Shown piece after piece: positions 37,339-46,681 of a stretch of 64,000 bases of DNA. Position numbers and translations under genes: made by a program. This DNA is from an uncultured Lachnospiraceae bacterium (GTDB lineage: Bacteria; Bacillota; Clostridia; Lachnospirales; Lachnospiraceae), in contig ONAD01000007.1 of the NCBI GenBank assembly GCA_900315735.1, positions 42,318 through 106,317 on the forward strand, read 5' to 3'. Positions within the stretch are counted from its first letter, which is position 1. Each line of letters starts with the position of its first letter. The notes under the pieces are model-generated. The model was not told the origin of the DNA. It searched no databases and saw only the letters and a program-made list of their open reading frames with translations.

Positions 37339-38775
37339 TTACTCAGTTGCTCCACAGTTTTCCTGTGCTGTAGTCCACTTCTCATTCCATTCATTCATGA
37401 TGTCATCGAAGCTCTTAGAACCATCTGCTGCGCACTCTACAACTTCCTGTAATTTCTCTTCACCACTGTTGTTGATGTTTAATCCGGAATCTGCATTCAG
37501 GTCATTTAAGAGATCTTCTTCACCTTCTAATGCCGGCTCATCTACTACGAAGTCGATATCTGAGAATGCTGCATAGAAGTCAGGCATTTTTGTATCTTTT
37601 GCTGCGATTGGAAGTCCACCACAATCATATGAGAATCCAGACTGCTCTGTCATGAATTTAACGAAGCATAACGCTGCTGCTTTGTTGTCATCAGAAGCGT
37701 CTGCGTTGATACCAAAGCTGTAGTCAGGTCCTACGGATGCACACTGTTTTCCAGTAGAAAGTGTGATTGGGAATGGCATGTATGCAATATCATCTGCATG
37801 ATCGCCAGCCTGCTGCATCTGAGGAACAGCCCAGGAACCAAGTACCATACAAGCGATTTCGCCGTTATTGATCATTCCTTTGGAACCTTCCCAGTCAGTT
37901 GTTGAGTAGTCATCTTCTGTTAATCCGTTTGCTACTGCATCGTATAATACTTTGTATACGTTGTATGCGCCTGTTCCATCACCTGGATCTGCAAATGGGT
38001 TAGAAGCATGTAATAATTTCTGGTTCATGAATGTGCTGTCTCCAGTAGCGCTTCCGCTGATTGCCGGGTCCCACTGTCCACCCATTGCCCAACCTGCTGC
38101 GTAGTTGGTGTAAAGTGGAATTGCATCTGTGTTATCTTTGATTTTCTGTAATGCTGCGATGAAATCTTCCGGAGTTGTTGGAACTTCTGTGATTCCAGCT
38201 TCTTCAAATACTGCTTTGTTGTATACGATACCGCCGTTTACACCTGCTGTGTAAGGAACTCCGTATACTTCTCCATCGTAGTTCTGGTTGTAGTAGTTAA
38301 TCTGGCTCTTCATTTCATCTTCTGTACCAAGTGGCATGAAGTATGTACTTAAGTCAGCTTTGTCTACTGCTGGGATCATCATTACATCGCCCCAGTCACC
38401 GCCCTGCAGACGAAGTAATGTATCATCTGCGTAGTTGGTAATTCCTTCTACATCAACTTTGATGTTTGGATATAATTTGTTAAATGCATCGATGTATTTC
38501 TGATAAGGAATCTCTGCGTCATCCTCTAAGAGGTCTGTACGGTTGGTTAATACTTTAATCTCGGCTGTAAGGTCTGTATAGTCCTCACCAAGTTTTAAAT
38601 TTGCGTAGCTTAATTCGCCATCGCTTGCACTTGCACTTGCATCGGAACCTGCTTCTGTTCCTGCTGCATTGTTGTCAGCCTTGCTGTCTGTGTCTGCATC
38701 TTTGCTTCCGCATCCAACCATTGAGAATGCCATTACTGTTGCTGTTGAAAGAGCTAATAACTTTTTCAATTTCAT
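37339..38775 (-). CDS. Mannooligosaccharide ABC transporter substrate-binding lipoprotein
   Basis: 478 residues with a lipoprotein signal (MVGC, Cys22), an acidic Ala/Asp/Ser-rich linker (25-60) and a family 1 extracellular solute-binding domain. It binds oligosaccharides outside the membrane and delivers them to the two permeases. Mannan specificity is inferred from the surrounding genes. AAAGGAGG precedes ATG 38775. First gene of the transport-phosphorylase operon. Confidence 0.9.
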   Translation of the reverse strand: MKLKKLLALSTATVMAFSMVGCGSKDADTDSKADNNAAGTEAGSDASASASDGELSYANLKLGEDYTDLTAEIKVLTNRTDLLEDDAEIPYQKYIDAFNKLYPNIKVDVEGITNYADDTLLRLQGGDWGDVMMIPAVDKADLSTYFMPLGTEDEMKSQINYYNQNYDGEVYGVPYTAGVNGGIVYNKAVFEEAGITEVPTTPEDFIAALQKIKDNTDAIPLYTNYAAGWAMGGQWDPAISGSATGDSTFMNQKLLHASNPFADPGDGTGAYNVYKVLYDAVANGLTEDDYSTTDWEGSKGMINNGEIACMVLGSWAVPQMQQAGDHADDIAYMPFPITLSTGKQCASVGPDYSFGINADASDDNKAAALCFVKFMTEQSGFSYDCGGLPIAAKDTKMPDFYAAFSDIDFVVDEPALEGEEDLLNDLNADSGLNINNSGEEKLQEVVECAADGSKSFDDIMNEWNEKWTTAQENCGATE

Positions 38776-38805
38776 AATAAAAATATCCTCCTTTTAATTT
38801 GTTTC

Positions 38806-38821
38806 GTTACTGTTTCGTAAC
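38806..38821 (-). promoter_or_regulatory. Possible operator in the leader of the binding-protein gene
   Basis: GTTAC-6-GTAAC inverted repeat (minus strand GTTACGAAACAGTAAC) right at the expected transcription start. The half-sites also form a tandem GTTTCGT repeat at 38801-38820. A candidate site for the LacI regulator encoded nearby. Confidence 0.4.
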
Positions 38822-38829
38822 TTAATTTA

Positions 38830-38860
38830 ATTATACTTTTTTAAACTAATTAATCATCAA
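38830..38860 (-). promoter_or_regulatory. Promoter of the transport-phosphorylase operon
   Basis: Consensus -10 TATAAT (38830-38835, minus strand) with a poor -35 TTGATG (38855-38860) at 19 bases, as expected for an activated or tightly controlled promoter. The 339-base gap from 38776 to 39114 holds this, the AraC promoter and several TTAA-rich operator-like sequences; otherwise it is AT-rich with no gene. Confidence 0.5.
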
Positions 38861-38994
38861 TCATTCTTGTTTTTAATCTTTCTTTCTTGCGTTTTTCGTC
38901 GTTTTCTTCGTTTTAGCCAAATTCAGACGTTTGTTTTTAGCATTGTTGCACAAAATAAAGGCGTTTTTTCGATTAATTTAGCTTGGTTAAGTTG

Positions 38995-39031
38995 TTTTTA
39001 AGTTATCTTTAGTTTTTTAAAGTTAACTTTA
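38995..39031. promoter_or_regulatory. Putative mannan-regulon operator, including a 14-bp palindrome
   Basis: TTTTTAAGTTAT at 38995-39006 is repeated exactly at 46649-46660, ahead of the phosphohexomutase gene, and similarity continues for about 30 bases. It runs into a perfect palindrome TAAAGTTAACTTTA (39018-39031) just before the -35 of the AraC gene. It is a candidate binding site for the LacI or AraC regulator. Confidence 0.5.
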
Positions 39032-39034
39032 TGC

Positions 39035-39063
39035 TTGCAGTTACCTGTTTTTTTAACTATAAT
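39035..39063 (+). promoter_or_regulatory. Promoter of the AraC regulator gene
   Basis: TTGCAG (39035-39040) and TATAAT (39058-39063) with a 17-base spacer, 51 bases before the start codon. Confidence 0.7.
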
Positions 39064-39114
39064 AATGACAGGCTAAATTGTTTTACCATTTTTATTAAGC
39101 AATGGAGGGGCATT

Positions 39115-40068
39115 ATGGATTTTAAAAACACTTTTTTTAACTCTATAAAGAACAAATCAAAGTTATCTGACCGGGCTGTAGCAGATGATTTCCTCAAGGA
39201 TTTTTATTTTTTCCCGGAAGCTGCTCCCTCAGTCAATGTTCTTCTTACCATTCCTGCCGGTGGAAAAATCAATTTCACAACTCCGGTTCATTATATTTTT
39301 AATCCTTTTCCTGCCCATCTCCTTATTTATACCATTTCCGGAAGTGGAGCCTTCTCTGTTAACGAGACCGTTTATACTGCTGATACCAGTCATTGTCTGT
39401 TTTTTGACTGTACAAAGCCTTTTTCCTTTGAACATAAAGGACACAACTGGAAGTTTTACTTATTTTTTATTTCCGGAAATGCGCTTTCTTCCTATTATGA
39501 ACTCTTTCAGGAAGTTTATGATGTTCTTTATCCGGTTCCTGCAGGTTCTTCTATTCCAATGCTTTTTTCGGAGCTTGCTGCAATGCCGTCAGAACCTTCC
39601 TTAAAAGATATTCTGCTTTGTAATAAGAAACTTCATGACATTTTCACCGAAATGATTCTTTCTGCCCTGGAACAGTCTGACCCTGAGAAGCCTGTTGCCG
39701 ACTATCTTGTAAATATGAAAGAAGCCTTCGACAATCATTATGAACAGGAATATTCTCTTGCCTACTTCGAAGAATTTACCGGTATCAGCCGTTACCGGCT
39801 CTGCCGGGAATTCTCTGCTGCCTTTTCCAGTTCACCTCTTCAATACCTCAACCAAAGGCGGATTGAAGCTGCCAAAGAACTGCTCTTAAATTCCGATATG
39901 CCGGTACATGAAGTCGGTTCTGCTGTCGGCATTGACAATACCAATCATTTTATTCATCTGTTCAAAAAATTTACCGGGACCACCCCATTTGTATTCAAAC
40001 AGGCAGTCCCGGCTTCTATACGCGAGCTACGCTCTCCTTACAAACCAGGCGGCCTTCCACCACAGTAA
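39115..40068 (+). CDS. AraC-family transcriptional regulator of the mannan locus
   Basis: 317 residues. The N-terminal half is a cupin-like sugar-binding domain (GSGAFSVNETVYTADTSHC region); the C-terminal half holds two helix-turn-helix motifs (YSLAYFEEFTGISRYRLCREF and MPVHEVGSAVGIDNTNHFIHLFKKFTG). The start is ATG 39115 after GGAGGGG; the open frame reaches 39031, but the promoter -10 lies inside that extension. It is divergent from the transporter operon and likely activates it. Its 3' end overlaps the convergent LacI gene by 53 bases. Confidence 0.88.
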   Translation: MDFKNTFFNSIKNKSKLSDRAVADDFLKDFYFFPEAAPSVNVLLTIPAGGKINFTTPVHYIFNPFPAHLLIYTISGSGAFSVNETVYTADTSHCLFFDCTKPFSFEHKGHNWKFYLFFISGNALSSYYELFQEVYDVLYPVPAGSSIPMLFSELAAMPSEPSLKDILLCNKKLHDIFTEMILSALEQSDPEKPVADYLVNMKEAFDNHYEQEYSLAYFEEFTGISRYRLCREFSAAFSSSPLQYLNQRRIEAAKELLLNSDMPVHEVGSAVGIDNTNHFIHLFKKFTGTTPFVFKQAVPASIRELRSPYKPGGLPPQ

Positions 40069-41035
40069 CTCCCGGTTTGTAATTATCATTACTGATTTTC
40101 TTTACAATATTATGGATTGCCCGGCGGGCCATCTCTTTGATATCTACTTCATAAGTTGTAATCTTCACATCAGAAAGACCCGGATAAAGGTAGTTATCAA
40201 ATCCTACCACAGAAATGTCCTGTGGAATACGATATCCATTTTCTTCCAGTTTTTTTATCAACATGCTGGCAGTCAGATCACAGTTACATACAAATGCTGT
40301 CGGCATGTCTTTTGGAAGTTTCAGCATATTTACTACATCAATCTTTCCTGTTTCAATATGCCGGTCATCTATAATCCAGTCTTTTCTATATTCCAGTCCA
40401 TGCTCTAACAGTGCCTTCTGGTATCCAAAATAACGGTCTGTAATACTTTCTGTTGCAAGCAGCGTTCCAACGTAGGCAATCTTGCGGTGTCCCATCTGGT
40501 ACAGATAATTTGTCAGTTCATACGTTCCATAATAACTATTGGAAATAACAGAATCACTTGCCTCTCTTCCGTTATAATAATCAAGGTAAATAACCGGAAC
40601 ACCGGAACCATGATTCAGGATTTTCAGATATCCATCTGTCACATTACCAATGACAATGATACCATCCACTTTACGTTCCTGCACCAGCTTAGGCAGTCTT
40701 TCCTCTTCTTCATCTTCAATGCTGATAACCTCCAGCATCGTAAAGCATTCCTTGGCTGTTGCCTTTGTTGCCACAGCCTGATACATCTGCCAATAAAAAG
40801 ACTCATATTTATCCAGGAACCGTTCACTGATCAATATTCCAAGATTATAGCTCCGGTTCGGCTGGCTCTTCTTCACCATGGAAGGCTGCTTATAGCCAAG
40901 TTCATCTGCCACCTGACGGATTCTCTCCCGGACTTCTTCACTCACGCCCTTCTGACCGGACAGTGCTTTTGACACTGTTACCGTGCTGACTCCCACAATC
41001 TCTGCAATATCCGCAAGTTTTACTGCTTTTGCCAT
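40016..41035 (-). CDS. LacI-family transcriptional repressor
   Basis: 339 residues. The N-terminal helix-turn-helix (MAKAVKLADIAEIVGVSTVTVSKALSG shortened here to its pattern: LADIAEIVGVSTVTVSKAL) and hinge are followed by a periplasmic-binding-like effector domain. It probably represses the mannan genes until an oligosaccharide or phosphorylated intermediate binds. Two inverted repeats lie just upstream of its start, so it probably represses itself. AGGGG precedes ATG 41035. Convergent 53-base overlap with the AraC gene. Confidence 0.92.
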   Translation of the reverse strand: MAKAVKLADIAEIVGVSTVTVSKALSGQKGVSEEVRERIRQVADELGYKQPSMVKKSQPNRSYNLGILISERFLDKYESFYWQMYQAVATKATAKECFTMLEVISIEDEEEERLPKLVQERKVDGIIVIGNVTDGYLKILNHGSGVPVIYLDYYNGREASDSVISNSYYGTYELTNYLYQMGHRKIAYVGTLLATESITDRYFGYQKALLEHGLEYRKDWIIDDRHIETGKIDVVNMLKLPKDMPTAFVCNCDLTASMLIKKLEENGYRIPQDISVVGFDNYLYPGLSDVKITTYEVDIKEMARRAIHNIVKKISNDNYKPGVTVVEGRLVCKESVARV

Positions 41036-41060
41036 TTATCTGTACCCCTGTTTTCTATTC

Positions 41061-41121
41061 TTTATAGTTAACATAACATTAAGTTAATTTCTTATGTATT
41101 TAACCATACATCTGGTTAAAT
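41061..41121 (-). promoter_or_regulatory. LacI gene promoter with two inverted-repeat operators
   Basis: The -10 is TATAAA on the minus strand (41061-41066). Operator 1: TTAAC (41068-41072) and GTTAA (41083-41087), lying in the -10/-35 spacer. Operator 2: perfect 8-bp repeat ATTTAACC (41098-41105) and GGTTAAAT (41114-41121), upstream. This arrangement fits autorepression. Confidence 0.6.
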
Positions 41122-41200
41122 TTTAATTACTATTCCGCCGCTTGTCAAGCAAAGCAGCTTTTCTCCAATCCATTTTCCTTATCCTTTCTGTATATCCTGA

Positions 41201-43390
41201 TTATTCTGCCATCAGATGAATCAGTTTTCCTTTAAAATCACCCTGTCCACGTCCTATCAGCATTCCGGCATTCATCAGAAGATCACCGGCATATACTTCA
41301 TCCGTTCCTTCTACTCCGTAGTTCATCTCATCTGAAAGTCCCTTCAGTGTAAGTTTACGGCTATGGCAGTTTGGCTGTGCCAGTACCTGCACATAAGTAA
41401 CCAGTGCTTCTTTCTTATCTTTAGATACTACCATATAAGCGTCGTACTCATGATTTCTGCTAAAGGACGCCAGCCGGTAATAATCTCCTCTGCGGATGAG
41501 GTCGTTATACTTGTGATACATCTTCGTCTGCTGTGGAATCATCGCCTGCTCTTCTTCTGATATCTTCGTAATATCAAGTTCATAGCCAAACGTTCCTGCC
41601 AGTGCAACATAACCTCTTGTTTCAAACGGTGTTACTCTTCCAACCGTATGGTTCGGGCAGTCCGAAATATGTGCTCCCATCGTAGAAAGCGGATAAATAA
41701 GCATTGTGCCTTCCTGAATCTTCAAACGCTCTATTGCATCTGTATCATCTGAGCACCAGATCTGAGGACTGTAATATAACATTCCCGGATCAAATCTTGC
41801 GCCACCACCAGAGCAGTTTTCTAGCAGAAGATGCGGAAATTCTTTTAACAGACGTTCCTGTAATTCATAAACGCCCAGCACATAGCGGTGCAACAACTCG
41901 CCCTGTCTGTCTTCCGGCAGTACTGCACTGCCGACATCAGAAAGCTGACGGTTCATATCCCACTTTACATATTCAATATTGGCACTCCGCAAAATAGCTG
42001 CAACGCTTTCATATGTATGTTCAATTACGTCTCTTCTTGATAAATCCAGTACATACTGATTCCGGCATAGACTTGCCTTCCGTCCTGGAATTGCAATTGC
42101 CCAGTCCGGATGCTCTTCATACAATCTTGAATCCGGTGATATCATCTCCGGTTCAAACCAGATACCAAATTTCATGCCAAGGGCATTGACTTTATCTACC
42201 AGATTTTTCAGTCCGCCCTTGATTTTATTCTCATTGACAATCCAGTCTCCAAGGCTTGTGCTGTCATCATTGCGGTGTCCAAACCAGCCGTCATCCATAA
42301 CTAACATTTCAATGCCAAGTTCGGATGCACGTTTTGCAATGCCAAGCAGTTTATCTGTATCAAAATCAAAATAAGTTGCTTCCCAGTTATTGATGAGAAT
42401 TGGACGTTTCTTATCTTTATATTCACCCCGTATCAGATGATTCCGGTACAAATTGTGAAGATTTCTTGTCATTTGTCCAAGCCCTGCTGCAGAATAGGTA
42501 AGTACAACCTCCGGTGCATAGAAATCATCACCCTGCTCCAATTTAAAACAGAACTGCTCCGGATGGATTCCCATCATCATACGTACCGAATCAAACTGGG
42601 ATAATTCTGCCTGTGCCAGGAAGTTGCCGGAATATACAAAATGCATGGCATATACAGAACCAGTATCTTCCGTAGCACTCTTTTCTTTTAAAGCAAGGAA
42701 TGGATGTTCCTGATGGGAAGATTCTCCTCTTACAGAACCTACACTCTGTTTTCCATAACCAATCTGCCGGTATTCTATCTGCCGTTCTTTTGCCCAGGAG
42801 CCATGAAGGGTAACCATCTCATATTCCTTATTATCCATATCCAGTGAAGCGGACATAATTTTTGTAAGAAATAATGGTTCTGTTCCATCATAGTGGAGCA
42901 CTACGCTTCTGGTAATCACATTTTCTTTTTCAAATACGGTATAAAGAAGGTCTGCCCGCAAATCAAGCACTGCATCTTCGCAATGCAATACCAGTGTCTG
43001 GCAGGCCTCTTCTCCTGCAAAAGTGGACGGAAGTCCCTTTAGTTCCGGTTTCTCATTTAAAATCTCATAGGACTCATAACCAAGCTGTATTCCGGCATGT
43101 CCCTTTACAGTCTTTACCTCGATTGCACTTTCCCGGTAATCGCCCAATCCATTGCCCGGATATTCCATTGGAAAACTGTCTAAGAATGAAAGTCGTTCCC
43201 TGTTATTTACCGATGGAACGAATGGTGCTTCTCCTGTGCGCATCAGATATGCCGCATTGGTGCATCTTATTTTCTTTCCATAATATACATGCCCTACAAA
43301 ATTTTCTTCGTCCACGATTCCAATGATATAACTGGTGTTTTCTGTATCTAACTGAAACAGTCTCTCTTCTTCTAAATATGTGATTGCCAT
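41201..43390 (-). CDS. GH36 alpha-galactosidase
   Basis: Removes alpha-1,6-galactose side chains from imported galactomannan oligosaccharides. 729 residues; nucleophile Asp478 in YVKWDMNR and acid/base Asp548 in WCSDDTDA, both standard for GH36. An N-terminal beta-supersandwich (1-320), the barrel (320-640) and a C-terminal beta domain are in place. No signal peptide, so cytosolic. GGAGC precedes ATG 43390. Last gene of the phosphohexomutase operon; it ends 166 bases before the LacI start. Confidence 0.93.
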   Translation of the reverse strand: MAITYLEEERLFQLDTENTSYIIGIVDEENFVGHVYYGKKIRCTNAAYLMRTGEAPFVPSVNNRERLSFLDSFPMEYPGNGLGDYRESAIEVKTVKGHAGIQLGYESYEILNEKPELKGLPSTFAGEEACQTLVLHCEDAVLDLRADLLYTVFEKENVITRSVVLHYDGTEPLFLTKIMSASLDMDNKEYEMVTLHGSWAKERQIEYRQIGYGKQSVGSVRGESSHQEHPFLALKEKSATEDTGSVYAMHFVYSGNFLAQAELSQFDSVRMMMGIHPEQFCFKLEQGDDFYAPEVVLTYSAAGLGQMTRNLHNLYRNHLIRGEYKDKKRPILINNWEATYFDFDTDKLLGIAKRASELGIEMLVMDDGWFGHRNDDSTSLGDWIVNENKIKGGLKNLVDKVNALGMKFGIWFEPEMISPDSRLYEEHPDWAIAIPGRKASLCRNQYVLDLSRRDVIEHTYESVAAILRSANIEYVKWDMNRQLSDVGSAVLPEDRQGELLHRYVLGVYELQERLLKEFPHLLLENCSGGGARFDPGMLYYSPQIWCSDDTDAIERLKIQEGTMLIYPLSTMGAHISDCPNHTVGRVTPFETRGYVALAGTFGYELDITKISEEEQAMIPQQTKMYHKYNDLIRRGDYYRLASFSRNHEYDAYMVVSKDKKEALVTYVQVLAQPNCHSRKLTLKGLSDEMNYGVEGTDEVYAGDLLMNAGMLIGRGQGDFKGKLIHLMAE

Positions 43391-43399
43391 ATATGCTCC

Positions 43400-44026
43400 T
43401 TACTCTATCTCTAAAAATTCAAATGGTGTCTTCGGGTCTGCTTTCAAAAACTGCATCAGAAGAAAGGCACAGCGGATTGTAATGCGTTCCGTTTCCAAAA
43501 TCTTCTTTACCATGGTGCGGTCTGCCAGAATCACTTCCATATCTTCGGTATTTTCAAGATACTGTATGCCATTTTCTTCTCTTACTGTTCCAAACACCAT
43601 GCTGCCGCTTTCATCACTCATTCCCTGCGCTAAGAAAAAGCCTCTCCGGAAACATGCCGCTCCACCTTCATAGACTTTAAGTGTCAGTCCGGTCTCTTCT
43701 TTCATTTCCCGTACTGCTGCATCTTCCGTCCGTTCTCCGGCTTCAATCAATCCTGCCGGAAGTTCATAAATATAATCATTTAATGGATAGCGGTACTGCC
43801 GCACCAGAACAATTTTCCAGCCATCTTCTGTCACTGCATAGACCGCCATTCCTTCCGGCTGCATGCTGTGGGTCTTATGTTTAATCCGGTCAGCATCATT
43901 CCGGGAGGCAAAATAGTAATCAAAATGTGCTCCGTCTCTTGCTATGGCATCAATCTGATACAGATTCAGAAACGGATTCTCTGTAAGTTTTGTTACATGA
44001 CCATACTTTTTCTTCTCTTCCTGCAC
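43400..44026 (-). CDS. Nudix hydrolase, ADP-ribose pyrophosphatase type
   Basis: 208 residues with a complete Nudix box ([20 protein letters not shown] followed by TGL), and the upstream [20 protein letters not shown] typical of ADP-sugar pyrophosphatases. It could hydrolyse ADP-ribose or nucleotide sugars. The start is taken as GTG 44026, with AAAGGA six bases upstream; an in-frame GTG at 44047 is also possible. It sits between an unknown membrane protein and GH36 and has no clear mannan role. Confidence 0.85.
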   Translation of the reverse strand: MQEEKKKYGHVTKLTENPFLNLYQIDAIARDGAHFDYYFASRNDADRIKHKTHSMQPEGMAVYAVTEDGWKIVLVRQYRYPLNDYIYELPAGLIEAGERTEDAAVREMKEETGLTLKVYEGGAACFRRGFFLAQGMSDESGSMVFGTVREENGIQYLENTEDMEVILADRTMVKKILETERITIRCAFLLMQFLKADPKTPFEFLEIE

Positions 44027-44087
44027 GGCTTTTCCTTTCTCCTGCACATGTTTTATCTTTTTATTGCTTTATTTTTTATTTCTTTAC

Positions 44088-44840
44088 TTATTTTAAAATC
44101 TCTTCCATCAAAGCAGTTGCAAGCTCCGGGTTCTTCATTCCGTCTGCCATTCCTACTACTACTTCACCATCATACCATCCAGTCGCCTTTACCCAGACAT
44201 TATCCTTAAGCCGGATGCCTGCTGCAATAGTCTCGTTGGTTTCTTCTACTTCTGCCCAGACAATATCATCCTGATATTTTTCAATCAGTTCTTCCGGCAG
44301 ATAGTCCCGGATATCTACAAGATAATCCGTTCCTGCCATACATTTGAAGAATGTCTCATCTGCAAAGAATACATCTACAGACCTTGTCATAAACAAAGTC
44401 TGTATTGTCTCCAGGCTGGCTGTGTCCACGCTCTCACCGGAATTAGCATCTATCCAGATGGTATAATTTAAGTTTACTTTTTCTTTTTTGGAATTGACGC
44501 CCTGTTCTTCTAAGAAATCATCAAAATAATCCGGGCTGGTGGCTTCAATATGCGCTCCGTCCGTATTGACAGCCATGACGCCCATAACCATATCTGTCTT
44601 AGTAGCAAAATGGACAATCAGAAATACTATAACAAATACACCCAGCACCGCGCCCAGTGTCTTCCACAGATAGTAGTCCCTGAAATACCGCCACTTTCCT
44701 TTTTCGGAAAGTTCTGACCATTTCTGCTTCTCTGTTTTGATTTCCGGTTTCTGATAGAAATCAGAATCTTCTCCCAGTGCAGTTTTTACCGGACGGTAAT
44801 TTTCATCCTGCTTTCTTTCATTCTGCTTTCTTTCTTCCAC
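44088..44840 (-). CDS. Single-span membrane protein, function unknown
   Basis: 250 residues: a charged cytosolic N-terminus (1-58), one transmembrane helix (about 60-82, LGAVLGVFVIVFLIVHFAT) and an extracytoplasmic domain whose DVFFADETFFKCMAGTDYLVDI resembles part of a solute-binding fold. I do not recognise a named family. GTG start at 44840 with GAGGAG ahead of it, three bases after the phosphohexomutase stop, so the two are coupled. Confidence 0.75.
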   Translation of the reverse strand: MEERKQNERKQDENYRPVKTALGEDSDFYQKPEIKTEKQKWSELSEKGKWRYFRDYYLWKTLGAVLGVFVIVFLIVHFATKTDMVMGVMAVNTDGAHIEATSPDYFDDFLEEQGVNSKKEKVNLNYTIWIDANSGESVDTASLETIQTLFMTRSVDVFFADETFFKCMAGTDYLVDIRDYLPEELIEKYQDDIVWAEVEETNETIAAGIRLKDNVWVKATGWYDGEVVVGMADGMKNPELATALMEEILK

Positions 44841-44843
44841 GCT

Positions 44844-46571
44844 TTACTCCTCTGCATAAGCTAACATGGCACTTTTCAATTCTTCCAGTTTGCTTTCGGA
44901 ATCTTCTAAAGATTCTCCTACTACACCAAAGTAGAATTTAATCTTTGGCTCTGTTCCGGAAGGTCTTACACAACACCATGCATGGTTGCTCAGTTCATAA
45001 TATAATACATTGGAAGCTGGCAGTCCTGCCGGTTCTTCTTTGCCATTTTCCAGATCTTTGCGGATTCCTGTCTTGTAATCACGGATAGCAAGTACTTTAT
45101 GTGCACCGATTTCTGACGGCACATGCTCACGCATCTTCGTCATCATATTCTGAATCTGCTGTGCTCCGTCCATTCCCTTTAAGGTCATGGTCTCTAAGCC
45201 TTCTTTATAATATCCGTATTTCTCATACATATCCAGCATTGCATCCCAGAGTGTCTTATTCTGGTTCTTATAGAAGGATGCTACTTCACAGAGCATCATT
45301 ACTGCCACACAGGCATCCTTATCTCTTGCATAGGTTCCTGCCAGACATCCATAACTTTCTTCCAGACCAAATACATAGGAATAAGAATGATTCTGTTCGA
45401 ATAATTTAATCTGCTCTCCGATATATTTAAATCCGGTCAGGACTTCAATAATCTTTACTCCATAGGATGCTGCAACTGCTTTTGCCATATCTGTGGTAAC
45501 AATTGTCTCTACCAATGCTGCATTATCCGGCAGTGTACCGGTCTCTTTTCTTTCTCTTAAAATATATTCTGCGATCAGCATGCCTGACATATTTCCGGTA
45601 AAGCTTACATATTCACCAGTTGCAGTATTCTTCGCATATACGCCGAGACGGTCCGCATCCGGATCTGTTGCAAGAACAATATCTGCGTCTACTTTCTCTG
45701 CAAGCTTCAATGCAAGTTCAAATGCTTTTGGTGACTCAGGATTCGGATAAGAAACCGTTGGGAAATTGCCATCCGGAAGTTCCTGCTCCGGTACTACATA
45801 TACCTGTTCAAAGCCTAATTCTTTTAATACTCTGCGCACCGGAAGATTTCCTGTTCCATGTAATGGTGTGTATACAATCTTAATGTCCTTTGCCATCTTC
45901 TTAATGATCTCCGGATGAATAGACTGTTTCTTTAATTCCGTCATATAACGGTCATCCATCTCTTTTCCGATAATATGGTAAAGTCCGGCTGCCTTCGATT
46001 CTTCTTCGCTCATGGTCTTTACCTGTGCAAAGTCTGTCACTTTGGCAACTTCTGCCAGAATATTCTTATCATGTGGCGGGGTAATCTGTGCGCCGTCTTC
46101 CCAATATACTTTATATCCGTTATATTCTCTTGGATTATGGCTTGCTGTAATAACAATACCGGAAATGCATCCTAATTCACGCACTGCAAAGGAAAGTTCC
46201 GGTGTTGGTCTTAATGATTCAAATTTGTAAGTTACAATACCATTGGCATTTAAGCAAAGTGCTGCTTCTTCTGCAAATTCCGGAGACATGATTCTGGAAT
46301 CGTATGCAATGGCAACGCCTTTCTTCTGTCCGTTCTGGCTTACAATGTAATTTGCAAGTCCCTGTGTTGCCTGACGCACGGTATATACGTTCATGCGGTT
46401 GGTACCAGCACCAATCACGCCTCGTAAACCACCGGTTCCAAACTCTAACTGACGATAGAAGCGGTCCTCTATTTCTGCGTCCTGTCCCTCTAAAGCCTTA
46501 AGTTCTGCTCTTGTTGCCTCATCAAAATATGTATCGTTACACCATTTTTCATATACTGCTCTGTAATCCAT
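44844..46571 (-). CDS. Phosphoglucomutase/phosphomannomutase (alpha-D-phosphohexomutase)
   Basis: 575 residues. Phosphoserine Ser144 in ITASHNP, metal loop TDPDADR, sugar loop GLEESYG and phosphate loop RPSGTEPKIKFY are intact. In this setting it converts the mannose-1-phosphate released by the GH130 phosphorylases to mannose-6-phosphate for ManA, and it may also act on glucose-1-phosphate. First gene of an operon with the unknown membrane protein, Nudix hydrolase and GH36. Confidence 0.93.
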   Translation of the reverse strand: MDYRAVYEKWCNDTYFDEATRAELKALEGQDAEIEDRFYRQLEFGTGGLRGVIGAGTNRMNVYTVRQATQGLANYIVSQNGQKKGVAIAYDSRIMSPEFAEEAALCLNANGIVTYKFESLRPTPELSFAVRELGCISGIVITASHNPREYNGYKVYWEDGAQITPPHDKNILAEVAKVTDFAQVKTMSEEESKAAGLYHIIGKEMDDRYMTELKKQSIHPEIIKKMAKDIKIVYTPLHGTGNLPVRRVLKELGFEQVYVVPEQELPDGNFPTVSYPNPESPKAFELALKLAEKVDADIVLATDPDADRLGVYAKNTATGEYVSFTGNMSGMLIAEYILRERKETGTLPDNAALVETIVTTDMAKAVAASYGVKIIEVLTGFKYIGEQIKLFEQNHSYSYVFGLEESYGCLAGTYARDKDACVAVMMLCEVASFYKNQNKTLWDAMLDMYEKYGYYKEGLETMTLKGMDGAQQIQNMMTKMREHVPSEIGAHKVLAIRDYKTGIRKDLENGKEEPAGLPASNVLYYELSNHAWCCVRPSGTEPKIKFYFGVVGESLEDSESKLEELKSAMLAYAEE

Positions 46572-46613
46572 ATAAATACCCTCATCCTTCCTTAAATTTT
46601 CTTTTGTTTATTC

Positions 46614-46681
46614 ATTATATCAAATTAATTTAAGTTTGTGTACATGCATTTTTAAGTTATTTTAAGTTTTTTAACTTTTTG
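46614..46681 (-). promoter_or_regulatory. Promoter and putative mannan operator of the phosphohexomutase operon
   Basis: The -10 TATAAT is at 46614-46619 (minus strand) with no good -35. Upstream, 46649-46681 repeats the TTTTTAAGTTAT-based sequence found at 38995-39031, which suggests control by the same regulator. Confidence 0.5.
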
